Assembly (NCBI GenBank): GCA_946885915.1
Contig: CAMPHF010000003.1
Location: 62,001 to 126,000, forward strand
Reading direction: 5' to 3'
DNA: 64,000 bases
DNA from: an uncultured Idiomarina sp.
GTDB lineage: Bacteria > Pseudomonadota > Gammaproteobacteria > Enterobacterales > Alteromonadaceae
The first letter of the stretch is position 1, and each line of letters starts with the position of its first letter. The notes below the pieces were generated by a model. It worked only from the letters and a program-made list of their open reading frames with translations. It was not told the DNA's origin and ran no database searches. A program made the translations under genes and the position numbers. This document shows positions 18,744 through 27,755 of this stretch, in pieces.

Positions 18744-20273
18744 ATGGTAGTGAACACAAATAACAACAAGGGTGTGATAAACAGCTGGATTCAACGCTCA
18801 GCGGTGCATCTGTATCTGCTGTTGGCTCGCGGTTATCGAGGCATTCTTACTTTCATGCTCGCAAGCTTAATCGCGTTCAGCGCGCAACAACCGTTGGCGC
18901 ACGCCCAAAGCTCAGAAAACTTGCCGCAGCTCGGAACCACGGGACGCGCGACCATGTCTATTCAGCGCGAGCTCACCTATGGCGATATCTACATGCGTCA
19001 AATGCGCGGTGCCGCGCCTATTATCGGTGATCCCGTGCTAGACGAATACCTAACCGACCTCGGTAACCGTCTGGTCCGCCGTAGCCAAAACGTGCGCTTT
19101 GGCTTTGAGTTTTTTTGGGTAAATGCCGAAGAAATAAACGCCTTTGCTTTTCTTGGTGGCAAAGTGGGCGTGCATACCGGATTAATATCAGAGGCAGCCA
19201 CTGAGTCAGAGCTCGCCTCTGTGCTGGCTCACGAGATTGCGCACGTGACCCAACGCCATATTGTCCGAAATATTGAAGCGCAAGCGGCCAACTCACCAAG
19301 TACTTTAGCCGCTATCCTGGCCGGCGTTATTCTTGCCATGGCAAGTCCAGATTTAGGCATCGCGGCAATAAGCGCGGCGCAAGCTGGCGCCATGCAAAAC
19401 CAAATTAACTATACCCGCCTATTTGAAATGGAAGCAGATCGGATTGGCATTGGCATTTTGGCAGAAGCAGGTTTTGATCCCCAAGGTGCGCCAGCATTTT
19501 TCGGACGCCTAGCGGACAAGTACCGTTATGCATCAAAACCACCGCAAATGCTGCTCACCCACCCTTTAAGCGAATCTCGGGTGGCGGATACGCGCCAGCG
19601 TGCCGACATGCTGCCCCGCCCTATTAACCTCAACCAGCGCGATTTCCTGTTTGCCAAAGCACGAATTCAAGCGCGTTATTTGCAGAATCAAAGCGCCCAA
19701 GATTTTGCCGCTAAATTTAATGATCGCAACGAAGATATAGCGGCTGCCGCACGCTATGGTGCCGCGATACTTGCACTTGATAGTAAGCAACCTGAAGTCG
19801 CTGCGGAACTACTCCAGCCGTTATCCCAGCGCTATCCACGCGATCCTTTCATATTTGATGTGCAGACCGATATTTTAATTGCGCTGAACCGCGCCGATGC
19901 AGCTGTTGATATGCTCCGTAATATTTATATTCAACGTCCTAATGAACCAGTGGTCACGCTTAATCTTGCCAATGCAGCGCTAAAAGCGGGCGACAACCAA
20001 TTAGCGATCCAACTATTACGAGACTTTTTATTGCGTAACGATAAACATGTGCTGGCGTTAGAGTTGCTCGCGGACGCTTACCAAAATGATGGGCAGATTG
20101 CGGCAATGTATGAAACTCGGGGTGAGATATATGCCATGCATGGCGGCTTTAAACTAGCGATTGATCAATTCAATACTGCTCATACCAATACCGACAATCA
20201 GTTAACCCAAAAACGCTTGCAAGCGCGCATTGATCAGGTGCGTTCATTGCAAGCGATGGCGGAAACCTTGTAA
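18744..20273 (+). CDS. bepA: periplasmic metalloprotease/chaperone BepA, M48 family with TPR repeats
   Basis: The protein of about 509 residues has a hydrophobic secretion signal (ILTFMLASLIAFSAQQPLAHAQ) and an M48 peptidase domain with zinc motif HEIAHVTQRH and downstream FEMEADRIGI. A C-terminal half of TPR-like helices follows (AALKAGDNQLAIQLLRDFLL). BepA promotes LptD assembly and degrades misassembled outer-membrane proteins. The start is uncertain: ATG 18744 has GAGAAG too close, ATG 18855 gives a short clean signal peptide, and an in-frame ATG also exists at 18696. It is convergent with the thioredoxin lipoprotein, eight bases apart. Confidence 0.9.
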   Translation: MVVNTNNNKGVINSWIQRSAVHLYLLLARGYRGILTFMLASLIAFSAQQPLAHAQSSENLPQLGTTGRATMSIQRELTYGDIYMRQMRGAAPIIGDPVLDEYLTDLGNRLVRRSQNVRFGFEFFWVNAEEINAFAFLGGKVGVHTGLISEAATESELASVLAHEIAHVTQRHIVRNIEAQAANSPSTLAAILAGVILAMASPDLGIAAISAAQAGAMQNQINYTRLFEMEADRIGIGILAEAGFDPQGAPAFFGRLADKYRYASKPPQMLLTHPLSESRVADTRQRADMLPRPINLNQRDFLFAKARIQARYLQNQSAQDFAAKFNDRNEDIAAAARYGAAILALDSKQPEVAAELLQPLSQRYPRDPFIFDVQTDILIALNRADAAVDMLRNIYIQRPNEPVVTLNLANAALKAGDNQLAIQLLRDFLLRNDKHVLALELLADAYQNDGQIAAMYETRGEIYAMHGGFKLAIDQFNTAHTNTDNQLTQKRLQARIDQVRSLQAMAETL

Positions 20274-20281
20274 GCAACGAT

Positions 20282-20752
20282 TTAGTCAGCGCTTAGCCCC
20301 GTCGCAGCTTTAAGACTGGCAATGGTCTGCTCGCCGAGTAACGGCCCGGTAACTTCTCCTGTTGGCGTCACAATATAAGTAGCCGGCAGCGCTGCGGGGC
20401 GCGGAAATGGTAGCTGCGGCGCTGGCGAAGTCTGAATAAGTGGAAACTCAATCTCGTATTTCTGCCGCAACGCTTGCAATGCCGCATTATCTAATTGGTC
20501 AAAACTAACACCCAGCAAGGTCACTTGATCGCCGTATTGATGATGAAATTCGTTAAGTTCGGGAAGTTCCCGTAAGCAAGGTGCACACCACTCCGCGAAA
20601 TAATTCACAACCACGTATTGGCCTTCATAATTCTGCCACGCGGTCGCACCATGCACATCAGTATGAAAATCCGGTGCAGGCTCGCACGCCGTTACCGTGG
20701 TAGCCAATAGTAATGCGAATAAGGTTCGCCGGATGAGTTCGAATCGGTTCAT
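20282..20752 (-). CDS. TlpA-like thioredoxin-fold lipoprotein
   Basis: The 156-residue protein has a lipoprotein signal with probable lipidated Cys23 (VTAC) and a TlpA/ResA-type thioredoxin domain with the redox motif WCAPC at 55-59. The cis-proline region ALPATYIVTPTGEV is also present. It is expected to act as a membrane-anchored periplasmic disulfide reductase, perhaps in cytochrome maturation; the partner is not evident. The ATG at 20752 has GGAAG seven bases upstream. It is divergent from arsC and faces bepA. Confidence 0.82.
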   Translation of the reverse strand: MNRFELIRRTLFALLLATTVTACEPAPDFHTDVHGATAWQNYEGQYVVVNYFAEWCAPCLRELPELNEFHHQYGDQVTLLGVSFDQLDNAALQALRQKYEIEFPLIQTSPAPQLPFPRPAALPATYIVTPTGEVTGPLLGEQTIASLKAATGLSAD

Positions 20753-20829
20753 GTTTACTTCCATCTACGCTAAAGTATGTGGATTCATAAAAGTGTGCTT
20801 CGCACCACTTAGTAAGAGGTATCAACCAC

Positions 20830-21183
20830 ATGGCTGCGGTCAAAATTTATCACAATCCACGCTGTTCAAAAAGTCGGCAAACGCTTGAGCTATTGCAGCA
20901 ACATGGTATTGAACCTGAAGTTGTAGAGTACTTAAAAGCTGTGCCAAGTACAGCGGAAATCACCACTTTACTACATCAGCTAGGGTTTACCTCTGCGCGT
21001 GAGTTAATGCGGTCGAAAGAAGAGGCTTTTAAAGCGCAAAACCTCGACCAGGTCACTGATGAAGCGGCCCTAATTCAAGCCATGCATGAACATCCTAAAC
21101 TCATCGAACGGCCGATTGTGGTGGTTGGCGAGCGCGCGCGACTCGGTCGTCCCCCTGAGGCAGTGTTGGATATTTTGCCATGA
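20830..21183 (+). CDS. arsC: ArsC-family reductase (YfgD-like, glutaredoxin-dependent)
   Basis: The 117-residue protein has the arsenate-reductase fold: YHNPRCSKSRQTLELL with the single catalytic Cys12, ELMRSKE, and IERPIVVVGERARLGRPPE carrying the arginines that stabilise the thiolate-oxyanion intermediate. Unlike the YffB protein in this window it keeps the full set of ArsC residues. No arsB or arsR lies nearby, so a housekeeping YfgD-type role is as likely as arsenic resistance. It overlaps the wrbA start by four bases (ATGA). Confidence 0.85.
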   Translation: MAAVKIYHNPRCSKSRQTLELLQQHGIEPEVVEYLKAVPSTAEITTLLHQLGFTSARELMRSKEEAFKAQNLDQVTDEAALIQAMHEHPKLIERPIVVVGERARLGRPPEAVLDILP

Positions 21184-21758
21184 CCCCAGTGGTATTGATC
21201 CTTTATCACTCTAGTCACGGCAGTACCCAAGCGCTAGCCGATGCGATTGCCGCTGGTGTGAGCGCGGCGGGTGCTGAGCCGCGATTGCGGGTAGCGCCGG
21301 GCAGCCGCGCCACGCGCGATATCGAGGTGAACCTTGAAGATTTGGAGCAATGTCATGGGTTGGCGCTAGGCAGTCCAACCCGTTTTGGTCACATGAGCCA
21401 CCACTTAAGTGCGTGGTTTGAGCAAACCAGTACACACTGGTTACGTGGCACCATGATCGATAAACCAGCCGCGGTATTCACCTCTACTGCCAGTTTGCAC
21501 GGTGGACAAGAATCAACCTTGCTAAGTATGGCCATTCCCCTGCTACATCACGGTATGGTGTTAGTCGGTATTCCTTACAGCGAACCCGGTTTACAACAAA
21601 CCACGGCCGGTGGAACGCCTTATGGCGCCAGTCATCATGCGTCAGCACAAGCAAAAGCTGCAAGCGATCTTAGTGCAACCGAACGTGAGCTCGCCGTAGC
21701 CCTTGGAACACGATTAGCTCGTTTTGCGCAGCAATATCAACAGGAACAGAGTCAATGA
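21180..21758 (+). CDS. wrbA: NAD(P)H:quinone oxidoreductase, WrbA-like flavodoxin-fold protein
   Basis: The 192-residue protein has the FMN phosphate loop YHSSHGSTQALA at its N-terminus, SPTRFGHMS (the WrbA-type isoalloxazine loop) and FTSTASLHGGQESTLLS followed by LLHHGMVLVG. WrbA proteins transfer two electrons from NAD(P)H to quinones, limiting semiquinone stress. It lies within an arsC-wrbA-DUF2069 operon with four-base overlaps at both ends. Confidence 0.88.
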   Translation: MTPVVLILYHSSHGSTQALADAIAAGVSAAGAEPRLRVAPGSRATRDIEVNLEDLEQCHGLALGSPTRFGHMSHHLSAWFEQTSTHWLRGTMIDKPAAVFTSTASLHGGQESTLLSMAIPLLHHGMVLVGIPYSEPGLQQTTAGGTPYGASHHASAQAKAASDLSATERELAVALGTRLARFAQQYQQEQSQ

Positions 21759-22207
21759 CCCCTCGTATTAAGATTTTGCGCTGGCTCGCGCTAATTGGCT
21801 ACCTTGGATTATTTGGTTTGGTGCCACTGTGGCATATCTGGTTAGCCCCAAGCCCATTGCATGGCGTTGAATTTCAGCTATTACTTTATTGGTTACCGTT
21901 GTTTTTCCCTTTGCTGGGTATTATTCGCGGTAAACCTTATACCCATGCTTGGGCTAACTTTATTTTGATGTGGTATTTCTTGCACAGCCTAACCGTGCTC
22001 TACACAGCGCCAGAAGTACGTGGTTTAGCATTGCTTGAACTGATGCTCACAATCATGGCGTTTATTGGTTGTACTTATTTTGCGCGACTGCAAGGACGAG
22101 CACTTGGGCTCACCATACCGAAACTGAAAAGCGAACCGGAATTTCAAAAATCAGTATCTAAGCCTTCAACCAGCAGCCCTGAAGCCGAGCACAAGCACTC
22201 GAACTAG
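21755..22207 (+). CDS. DUF2069 family membrane protein
   Basis: The 150-residue protein has four hydrophobic helices: LALIGYLGLFGLVPLWHIW, FQLLLYWLPLFFPLLGII, FILMWYFLHSLTVLYTA and LLELMLTIMAFIGCTYFARL. A polar C-terminal tail follows. This matches DUF2069, which often lies by wrbA and arsC in gammaproteobacteria; its function is unknown. It ends in a tail-to-tail overlap with hda in which both stop codons share the palindrome CTAG. Confidence 0.8.
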   Translation: MTPRIKILRWLALIGYLGLFGLVPLWHIWLAPSPLHGVEFQLLLYWLPLFFPLLGIIRGKPYTHAWANFILMWYFLHSLTVLYTAPEVRGLALLELMLTIMAFIGCTYFARLQGRALGLTIPKLKSEPEFQKSVSKPSTSSPEAEHKHSN

Positions 22208-22932
22208 AGCAATAAACAACGTTTAATGAAGGGAATGGTGAGGCGCCGTTTAGCCGCTAGCGACGCCTTATCTAACTGAGCTAAATCATGCATTAAACTA
22301 TGCATACTGCGCGCACTACGTTGCAATAAAAACTGTGCAGCTTCTGCGGTTAAATGTAAGCCGCGCATTTTGGCGCGTAGCTGTAATGCCGTCATCTTGT
22401 CTTCATCGCGCAAAGGATAGAGCGATAGACTGAGTCCCCACTGCAAACGCGAACGTAAATCGGCTAACGCAATCTGCTCGAGCGCTGCTTCGACACTGGT
22501 CGATGTGGTCATCACTAATCGATGCTGTGGCGCGCCATCGGTATAACGATTCAACAGCGCAAACAAGGTTTCTGACCAAGCGGCTTGGTGCCATACCTTA
22601 TCAATGTCATCTAGACACAACAGCGGCATTTGCTCCAGCCCCTCTATAGCCGAGGCCGTTAACGTCGCGTCGGTTAAGGGTAAAACCATAGCAGGTGTCT
22701 CACTCGCAGCGCACAAAGCATGCAGAATATGACTTTTGCCCGTTCCGCTTGCACCGCTCACTACACACCAAGGCACCCGTTGTTGGTTTCCAAGCTGGGG
22801 CCGCTCGACAAAATCCCGCAAGGTCGCAATCGCGTCGTGATTCTGCCCCGCGACCAAGGTTGCAAAAGTCTCATCGTCGGGCAGTTGCACAGCTAAGCCC
22901 AACTGCTGCGGGGCTGGGGCTATGGTTGCCAT
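22204..22932 (-). CDS. hda: DnaA regulatory inactivator Hda
   Basis: The 242-residue AAA+ protein stimulates ATP hydrolysis by DnaA when bound to the sliding clamp, preventing re-initiation. The N-terminal clamp-binding motif QLGLAV is followed by PDDETFATL. A Walker A-like GASGTGKSH, Walker B LLCLDDID, sensor region TTSTS and arginine-finger region LRSRLQWGL follow. E. coli Hda is 233 residues. It starts within the last codons of the DUF2066 gene (13-base overlap), so it is translated from the same mRNA. A DnaA box lies in front of that unit. Confidence 0.92.
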   Translation of the reverse strand: MATIAPAPQQLGLAVQLPDDETFATLVAGQNHDAIATLRDFVERPQLGNQQRVPWCVVSGASGTGKSHILHALCAASETPAMVLPLTDATLTASAIEGLEQMPLLCLDDIDKVWHQAAWSETLFALLNRYTDGAPQHRLVMTTSTSVEAALEQIALADLRSRLQWGLSLSLYPLRDEDKMTALQLRAKMRGLHLTAEAAQFLLQRSARSMHSLMHDLAQLDKASLAAKRRLTIPFIKRCLLL

Positions 22933-24059
22933 CTAAATTCCGGCATTGATGCTGCTGCCGCAAAGGGTGAACGCGAGATGGGTTGCAAGCGCCGATCAAG
23001 TCCGAGTACCTGTTCAGCTCGTCCGGCGTCCACTTTCAATTGCAATTGATATTCTGCTTGTTGCGAGCCAAACTGCCGCAGTTCGAAGCGCTCAATAACC
23101 GCCAAACTGCGCAAGTAATTTTCTAAGCTTAGGATATCCGTGACTTGGGTAAGGTTTAACACCCGAATCGCCAAGCTATCCCGACGCGCCGTCGATTCCC
23201 GAATACCATAGGTTTCGCCAAGCTGCTGCGCTAGTGAATCAATAACCGGTGCGGCTAAAAACGCTGGATCGTCGCCATATACCCGGCCTTGGGCACGCTC
23301 ATTACCAATCCAGGCCTGCCAATCAAAGACCCATTGGCCGCTGGTCACATCGCCTGCTGCTGTTGCGGAAAACTGATCAGTACCTGAATTCATTTGGTAA
23401 TTACGAAAGACCCGAGCAATCACAATTCCGTCCGCTTGATAGCGTTCCCCTGCCCGCAACAAAGGTTGTTGAAAGCGGCCCCAAATATCAGCGACGCTCA
23501 CGCGCATGCGGTCGGTTAAATCAAATAGTGGTAGGCTGACCGGAACACCGCGTAACTGAGCCTGATTAAGCAATTGTTGTTTCAGCACTGATTCATTATC
23601 GCTGCCAATCACATCACGCTCACCGGCGCTATTCTCTTGCGCTAACCAAATCAGCAGCTGCGGGCGACGAGAACCCCAGATTGGTGCATCAAGCTGGCGC
23701 AACAAGGCATCAACTTTGGTGGGATCAAAACTAGCACTAAGCTGCAACCCGTCGGTATCGTTTTGCCGATAACTGTATTGCACCAGGTAGTCATTCACTT
23801 GGCGCAATGCTTGCTTTACTTCGGTACGGGTGACGATATCAGCTTGACCTGACACTTTGATCAAGGTTTGCTCAAAGGCCTGTTGCAACCCTTGTTGCCG
23901 CTCATTTTGCGCTTGACTGTAAACGCCTATGGTGGCGCCATACAAGTTGTCAATTTCCGCCGCTTGGCTAGCGCCACTGAGGACAAAACTACCGACTAGC
24001 AATAATGTCCAAGACCACATTTTCCAGTAGCCGCTAGGTAACCAAGTTTTGTTCCGCAT
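22920..24059 (-). CDS. DUF2066 domain protein, exported
   Basis: The 379-residue protein has a signal peptide (WTLLLVGSFVLSGASQAAE) and a periplasmic body. Its YRQNDTDGLQLSASFDPTKVDALLRQ and the later RPQLLIWLAQEN match DUF2066. In gammaproteobacteria this family lies upstream of hda or purM; its function is unknown. The ATG at 24059 is chosen because it directly precedes the signal peptide; the frame extends upstream into non-conserved sequence that includes a DnaA box. Confidence 0.78.
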   Translation of the reverse strand: MRNKTWLPSGYWKMWSWTLLLVGSFVLSGASQAAEIDNLYGATIGVYSQAQNERQQGLQQAFEQTLIKVSGQADIVTRTEVKQALRQVNDYLVQYSYRQNDTDGLQLSASFDPTKVDALLRQLDAPIWGSRRPQLLIWLAQENSAGERDVIGSDNESVLKQQLLNQAQLRGVPVSLPLFDLTDRMRVSVADIWGRFQQPLLRAGERYQADGIVIARVFRNYQMNSGTDQFSATAAGDVTSGQWVFDWQAWIGNERAQGRVYGDDPAFLAAPVIDSLAQQLGETYGIRESTARRDSLAIRVLNLTQVTDILSLENYLRSLAVIERFELRQFGSQQAEYQLQLKVDAGRAEQVLGLDRRLQPISRSPFAAAASMPEFRWQP

Positions 24060-24127
24060 ATTAGGACCCCAACAATGCTTGTTATAGGCATGATAAACAG
24101 CTGGTGAGGGTGCGGCAAGTGACAACC

Positions 24128-24136
24128 TGTGGATAA
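24128..24136 (-). promoter_or_regulatory. DnaA box upstream of the DUF2066-hda unit
   Basis: TGTGGATAA reads as the perfect DnaA box TTATCCACA on the minus strand, 69 bases upstream of the DUF2066 start and 55 bases from the divergent MFS start. A TTGACA-like -35 for the minus strand lies at 24148-24153; its expected -10 would fall at the box, though that -10 is poor. Confidence 0.6.
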
Positions 24137-24190
24137 CGATGTTAAAGTGTCAAAGTTTCGCAAATACCATGCCTATGGGGATAATTTGTC

Positions 24191-25486
24191 ATGTTAAAAC
24201 AACAACTTCGCGGTATCAGCTCATTACTAACAAGTATCACGCTGATCGGCATCTGTGTTGGCATGACAAGTACATTATTAAGTTTGCGCGCCACCATTGA
24301 AAACTTCGGCACCCTCGTCACTGGCGTGATCATGTCCGCCTATTTTATTGGTTACTTATTCGGCACAACTCGCGCCCCCAAAGATATTCGTCGCGTAGGC
24401 TATATTCGAGCCTTTGGCGGGCTTGCTGCGCTGGCTGCGGCTTCCATTTTGGTACAGGCCATTTGGGTCGACCCAGTGGTCTGGTTTGTGATGCGGTTCG
24501 TGACCGGGTTTGCCATTTCAGCCATCTTTGTGATTGTTGAAAGCTGGCTAAATACCATGGCAGACAACAAAAATCGGGGCACCTTGCTCTCGGTTTATTT
24601 AGTGCTTATTTATGGCGGGTTAGTTGCAGGCCAGCTTATCCTCGGCATTACCGACCCAGCCTCTTTTATCGCTTTTGCGATTGTCGCAGTGCTAATTAAC
24701 TTGGCACTCATCCCAATCCTGATCAGTGTCACGGTGGAACCAACCACTCACGAAACTCGCAAAGTGCCGATCAGAGATTTAATTCAACTGGTGCCGCTAG
24801 GCGTCGTCAATGCGTTTGTGATGCAAGCCTGCTATGCCATGTTTTATGGTATTGGTCCGGTGTACGCCACCTATATCGGCTTGAGCGTGCCGGAAATATC
24901 CTTGTTTATGGCGGCGTTCATATTAGGGGGCGTATTAGCTCAAGCCCCAATAGGTTTACTCTCAGATAGAGTTGACCGCCGTATCATGATTGCCTGTTGT
25001 GCGGCCGGTGGTGCACTGCTTGCACTCACGTTGGCACAACTCGGTCCCAGCCAGGTAAGTTGGATTTATGTGTGCGTGCTATTGCTAGGTGGCTTTATTT
25101 TACCGCTTTACTCATTAGGCATGGCACACACCAATGATTATCTGGATAAAGATCAAATGGTGGGGGCTACCAGTGCGATCATTAAAATCGGCGGCATCGG
25201 CTCTATTATTGGTGCGCCGAGCGTCGCTGCTTTAATGCAGTTTGGCCAAGTCGATTATTTCTTTTATGTGATGATGTCACTCATTGCTTTGGTTGGCAGC
25301 TACGCGCTGTATCGCACCACGAAGCGCCAGAAAGCTGAACAGCAAACGCATTCAAACTTTACCATGGTGTCGCCTGGGCAAACCTCTGAGGAACTATTAA
25401 CCGTGTTAGCAGAGAGCAGCCACGAAGACTCGCAAACGACTAGCCCAGACAGCGCGGCAATCCTCAAACGCAGCGATGGCACTTAA
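24191..25486 (+). CDS. MFS transporter
   Basis: The 431-residue protein has twelve predicted membrane helices of the major facilitator fold. The cytoplasmic loop after helix 2 is GTTRAPKDIRRVG, and its counterpart is GLLSDRVDRRIM with the classic D-R/R motif. It resembles the YcaD-type group (FVIVESWLNTMADNKNRG). The substrate is unknown. A polar Ser/Thr-rich tail of about 50 residues follows helix 12. The start ATG is preceded by GGGGATAA. The stop codon overlaps the stop of convergent pgm in the palindrome TTAA. Confidence 0.85.
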   Translation: MLKQQLRGISSLLTSITLIGICVGMTSTLLSLRATIENFGTLVTGVIMSAYFIGYLFGTTRAPKDIRRVGYIRAFGGLAALAAASILVQAIWVDPVVWFVMRFVTGFAISAIFVIVESWLNTMADNKNRGTLLSVYLVLIYGGLVAGQLILGITDPASFIAFAIVAVLINLALIPILISVTVEPTTHETRKVPIRDLIQLVPLGVVNAFVMQACYAMFYGIGPVYATYIGLSVPEISLFMAAFILGGVLAQAPIGLLSDRVDRRIMIACCAAGGALLALTLAQLGPSQVSWIYVCVLLLGGFILPLYSLGMAHTNDYLDKDQMVGATSAIIKIGGIGSIIGAPSVAALMQFGQVDYFFYVMMSLIALVGSYALYRTTKRQKAEQQTHSNFTMVSPGQTSEELLTVLAESSHEDSQTTSPDSAAILKRSDGT

Positions 25487-27147
25487 GTGAGCCAGCCATT
25501 CACAATCGTCTGTGCGGCTTCGCTTAATTCCGCCAGATGTTCGGCGCTCACGAATGACTCACAGTAAATTTTATAGACTGGCTCGGTACCCGACGGACGC
25601 GCCGCGAACCAACCATTTGCCGTGGTGACTTTCACCCCACCGATCAGTGCATCGTTAGCCGGCGCCTTGGTTAATACTTGGGTAACTGCATCTCCGGCTA
25701 AACTTTCCAGCTTCATTTTATAAGCTTTCAAGCCACCGAATTTGGCGTTTTGCCCTGCCGACGAAGCCACATCCATGCGTTGATAAAATGAGGTACCGTG
25801 AGTTGCACATAATTCCGCATAATATTGGCTTGGCGTTTTACCGGTACGAGCTAGCAGTTCAGCCGCTAGCAAGCACATGACGATACCATCTTTGTCAGTC
25901 GTCCAAACTTGTCCGCGTCGATCGTAAAAAGTGGCGCCGGCACTCTCTTCTCCGGCGAATGCCATGCTGCCTGCGGCTAATTCTGGCGCAAACCATTTAA
26001 AACCAACGGGCATTTCTCGTACTTGCCGGCCACGAGCAGCTGCGACCTTATCAATCATCGCGCTAGACACCAAAGTTTTGCCAATGGTTAGCGCTGCCGG
26101 CCAGTCACGCGAAGTGGCCAAGTAATCAATTGCCACCGCGAGGAAATGATTGGGGTTCAACAGTCCACCATCGGGGGTGACGATACCGTGCCGGTCGTAA
26201 TCCGGGTCATTACCAAACGCCAAATCATAGTCATCTTTTAAACGTAACAAGCTCGCCATCGCATGCGCCGAGGAGCAATCCATCCGAATGCGCCCGTCTT
26301 TATCCAACGTCATAAAACGAAAACTTGCGTCTACATCGGCATGATAGATATCAAGCTGCAACTGATAGCGCTCGGCAATCAGTGCCCAATAACTTGCCCC
26401 AGCGCCGCCCATGGCATCAACAGCTAACTTCAATGGAGTCTCTCGCAGTGCCTCAAAATCAATAATATCTGCGAGCGCGTTAATGTAAGCGTCGCGCCAA
26501 TCTACTTCGACACATAATTTGGAGGCCCGCGCCTCGGCGTAGCTGACCGCATTCACACCAATCAGTTCGGCACTTAAAATAGCATTGGCATACTTTTCGA
26601 TAATTTTGGTTGCAGCGCCATCGGCTGGACCACCGTGCGGCGGATTATATTTTAACCCGCCGTCCTCGGGTGGATTGTGTGATGGTGTGATCACCACACC
26701 ATCTGCGAGCGCAACCTTGCCGCTATCGGCATGAGCCTGCTGCTCGCGATTGTGAGTCAGGATCGCATGACTAATGACAGGCGTTGGCGTGTATCCATCT
26801 GCAGCTTGAATATGTACTTCAACACCATTGCCAATAAACACCTCAAGCGCCGTCATAAACGCAGCTTCAGACAACGCGTGGGTATCGCGGCCAAGCATGA
26901 GCGGACCGCGAATGCCCTGCTCTTCGCGATAGGCGCAAATAGCCTGACAAATGGCGAGAATATGAGGTTCGTTAAAACTACACTTGAGTGCACTGCCGCG
27001 GTGACCAGAGGTTCCAAACTGTACTTGTTGAGCGCGTTGGCGTGGATCCACCTCGTTCACAAAATAGGCACTCACAAGCTGTGCAACATTGACCAAATCT
27101 TGTGCTTGCGCCGGCGTTCCCGCGCGCTCATGTATTGCCGCTGCCAT
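25483..27147 (-). CDS. pgm: phosphoglucomutase (alpha-D-glucose phosphate-specific)
   Basis: The 554-residue enzyme (E. coli 546) interconverts glucose 1-phosphate and glucose 6-phosphate. Signatures in order are VQFGTSGHRGS, the phosphoserine loop TPSHNPPEDGGLKYN, the metal loop GNDPDYDRHG, the sugar loop GEESAGATFY and the phosphate loop RPSGTEPVYKIY. The start overlaps the seqA stop by one base (TAATG), the same seqA-pgm order as in enterobacteria. Confidence 0.96.
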   Translation of the reverse strand: MAAAIHERAGTPAQAQDLVNVAQLVSAYFVNEVDPRQRAQQVQFGTSGHRGSALKCSFNEPHILAICQAICAYREEQGIRGPLMLGRDTHALSEAAFMTALEVFIGNGVEVHIQAADGYTPTPVISHAILTHNREQQAHADSGKVALADGVVITPSHNPPEDGGLKYNPPHGGPADGAATKIIEKYANAILSAELIGVNAVSYAEARASKLCVEVDWRDAYINALADIIDFEALRETPLKLAVDAMGGAGASYWALIAERYQLQLDIYHADVDASFRFMTLDKDGRIRMDCSSAHAMASLLRLKDDYDLAFGNDPDYDRHGIVTPDGGLLNPNHFLAVAIDYLATSRDWPAALTIGKTLVSSAMIDKVAAARGRQVREMPVGFKWFAPELAAGSMAFAGEESAGATFYDRRGQVWTTDKDGIVMCLLAAELLARTGKTPSQYYAELCATHGTSFYQRMDVASSAGQNAKFGGLKAYKMKLESLAGDAVTQVLTKAPANDALIGGVKVTTANGWFAARPSGTEPVYKIYCESFVSAEHLAELSEAAQTIVNGWLT

Positions 27148-27680
27148 TATAGAAAATCCCTTATTAACTCTGCATCTGTTGCGCTGTAACCTAATTCCAG
27201 TGCCACTTGGGTGAGCATTGATTTTTTACGAGTAGTGTTGTTATTGGTAATAACCCAAAATGCGGAATCGGGGATCTGTTTCGGATTAGTGCTGTTCCCC
27301 GCCTCGAGCAGTTCGGCTTCAGATAACGCGAAATAGATACGATCTCGGCCGCGAACCTGTAACACTTTGTCAAAATCATCCGCATGGCACCGATAAAGCA
27401 TCGCTAAAATGTGTAAAAAGCGCGCCACCACACTGCGCTGACCGGCGAAGTCGGCTTTATCTAACACGTCGAACACTCGCTTTGGTGACCCACTCGATGG
27501 TTTCTGGTTAGGGCTCACAACCGCGCTGCTGAGTGCATTAGACGCCCGTTCGGGGACATCACCTAACTCGCCCAAGCCTAGTAAACGTCGCAATATAGTC
27601 GATGCGCTTTCACCGATATCGCGCGTATGGCTGGCAATATAGGTATACAATTCGTCGTCAACTTCAATCCGTTTGCTCAT
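27147..27680 (-). CDS. seqA: negative modulator of replication initiation SeqA
   Basis: The 177-residue protein (E. coli 181) binds hemimethylated GATC sites and sequesters newly replicated origins. Its N-terminal oligomerisation domain begins MSKRIEVDDELYTYIASHT, with IGESASTILRRLLG. The DNA-binding domain at about 65-177 includes ARFLHILAMLYRCH, GRDRIYFA and the GATC-contacting loop TNNNTTRKK. The presence of SeqA implies Dam methylation in this host. It is divergent from ybfF, with about 75 bases between starts. Confidence 0.95.
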   Translation of the reverse strand: MSKRIEVDDELYTYIASHTRDIGESASTILRRLLGLGELGDVPERASNALSSAVVSPNQKPSSGSPKRVFDVLDKADFAGQRSVVARFLHILAMLYRCHADDFDKVLQVRGRDRIYFALSEAELLEAGNSTNPKQIPDSAFWVITNNNTTRKKSMLTQVALELGYSATDAELIRDFL

Positions 27681-27755
27681 CAGTACTGTAACTCCTCAAT
27701 TGATACCCTTATTATACCCATGCGAGCCAAATGCTCCATGCCCAAAGGAGATGGA

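Noticed and set aside
20830..21183. Arsenic resistance operon
   Set aside because: No arsR, arsB or acr3 is nearby; arsC lies with wrbA and DUF2069, which is a common housekeeping setting.
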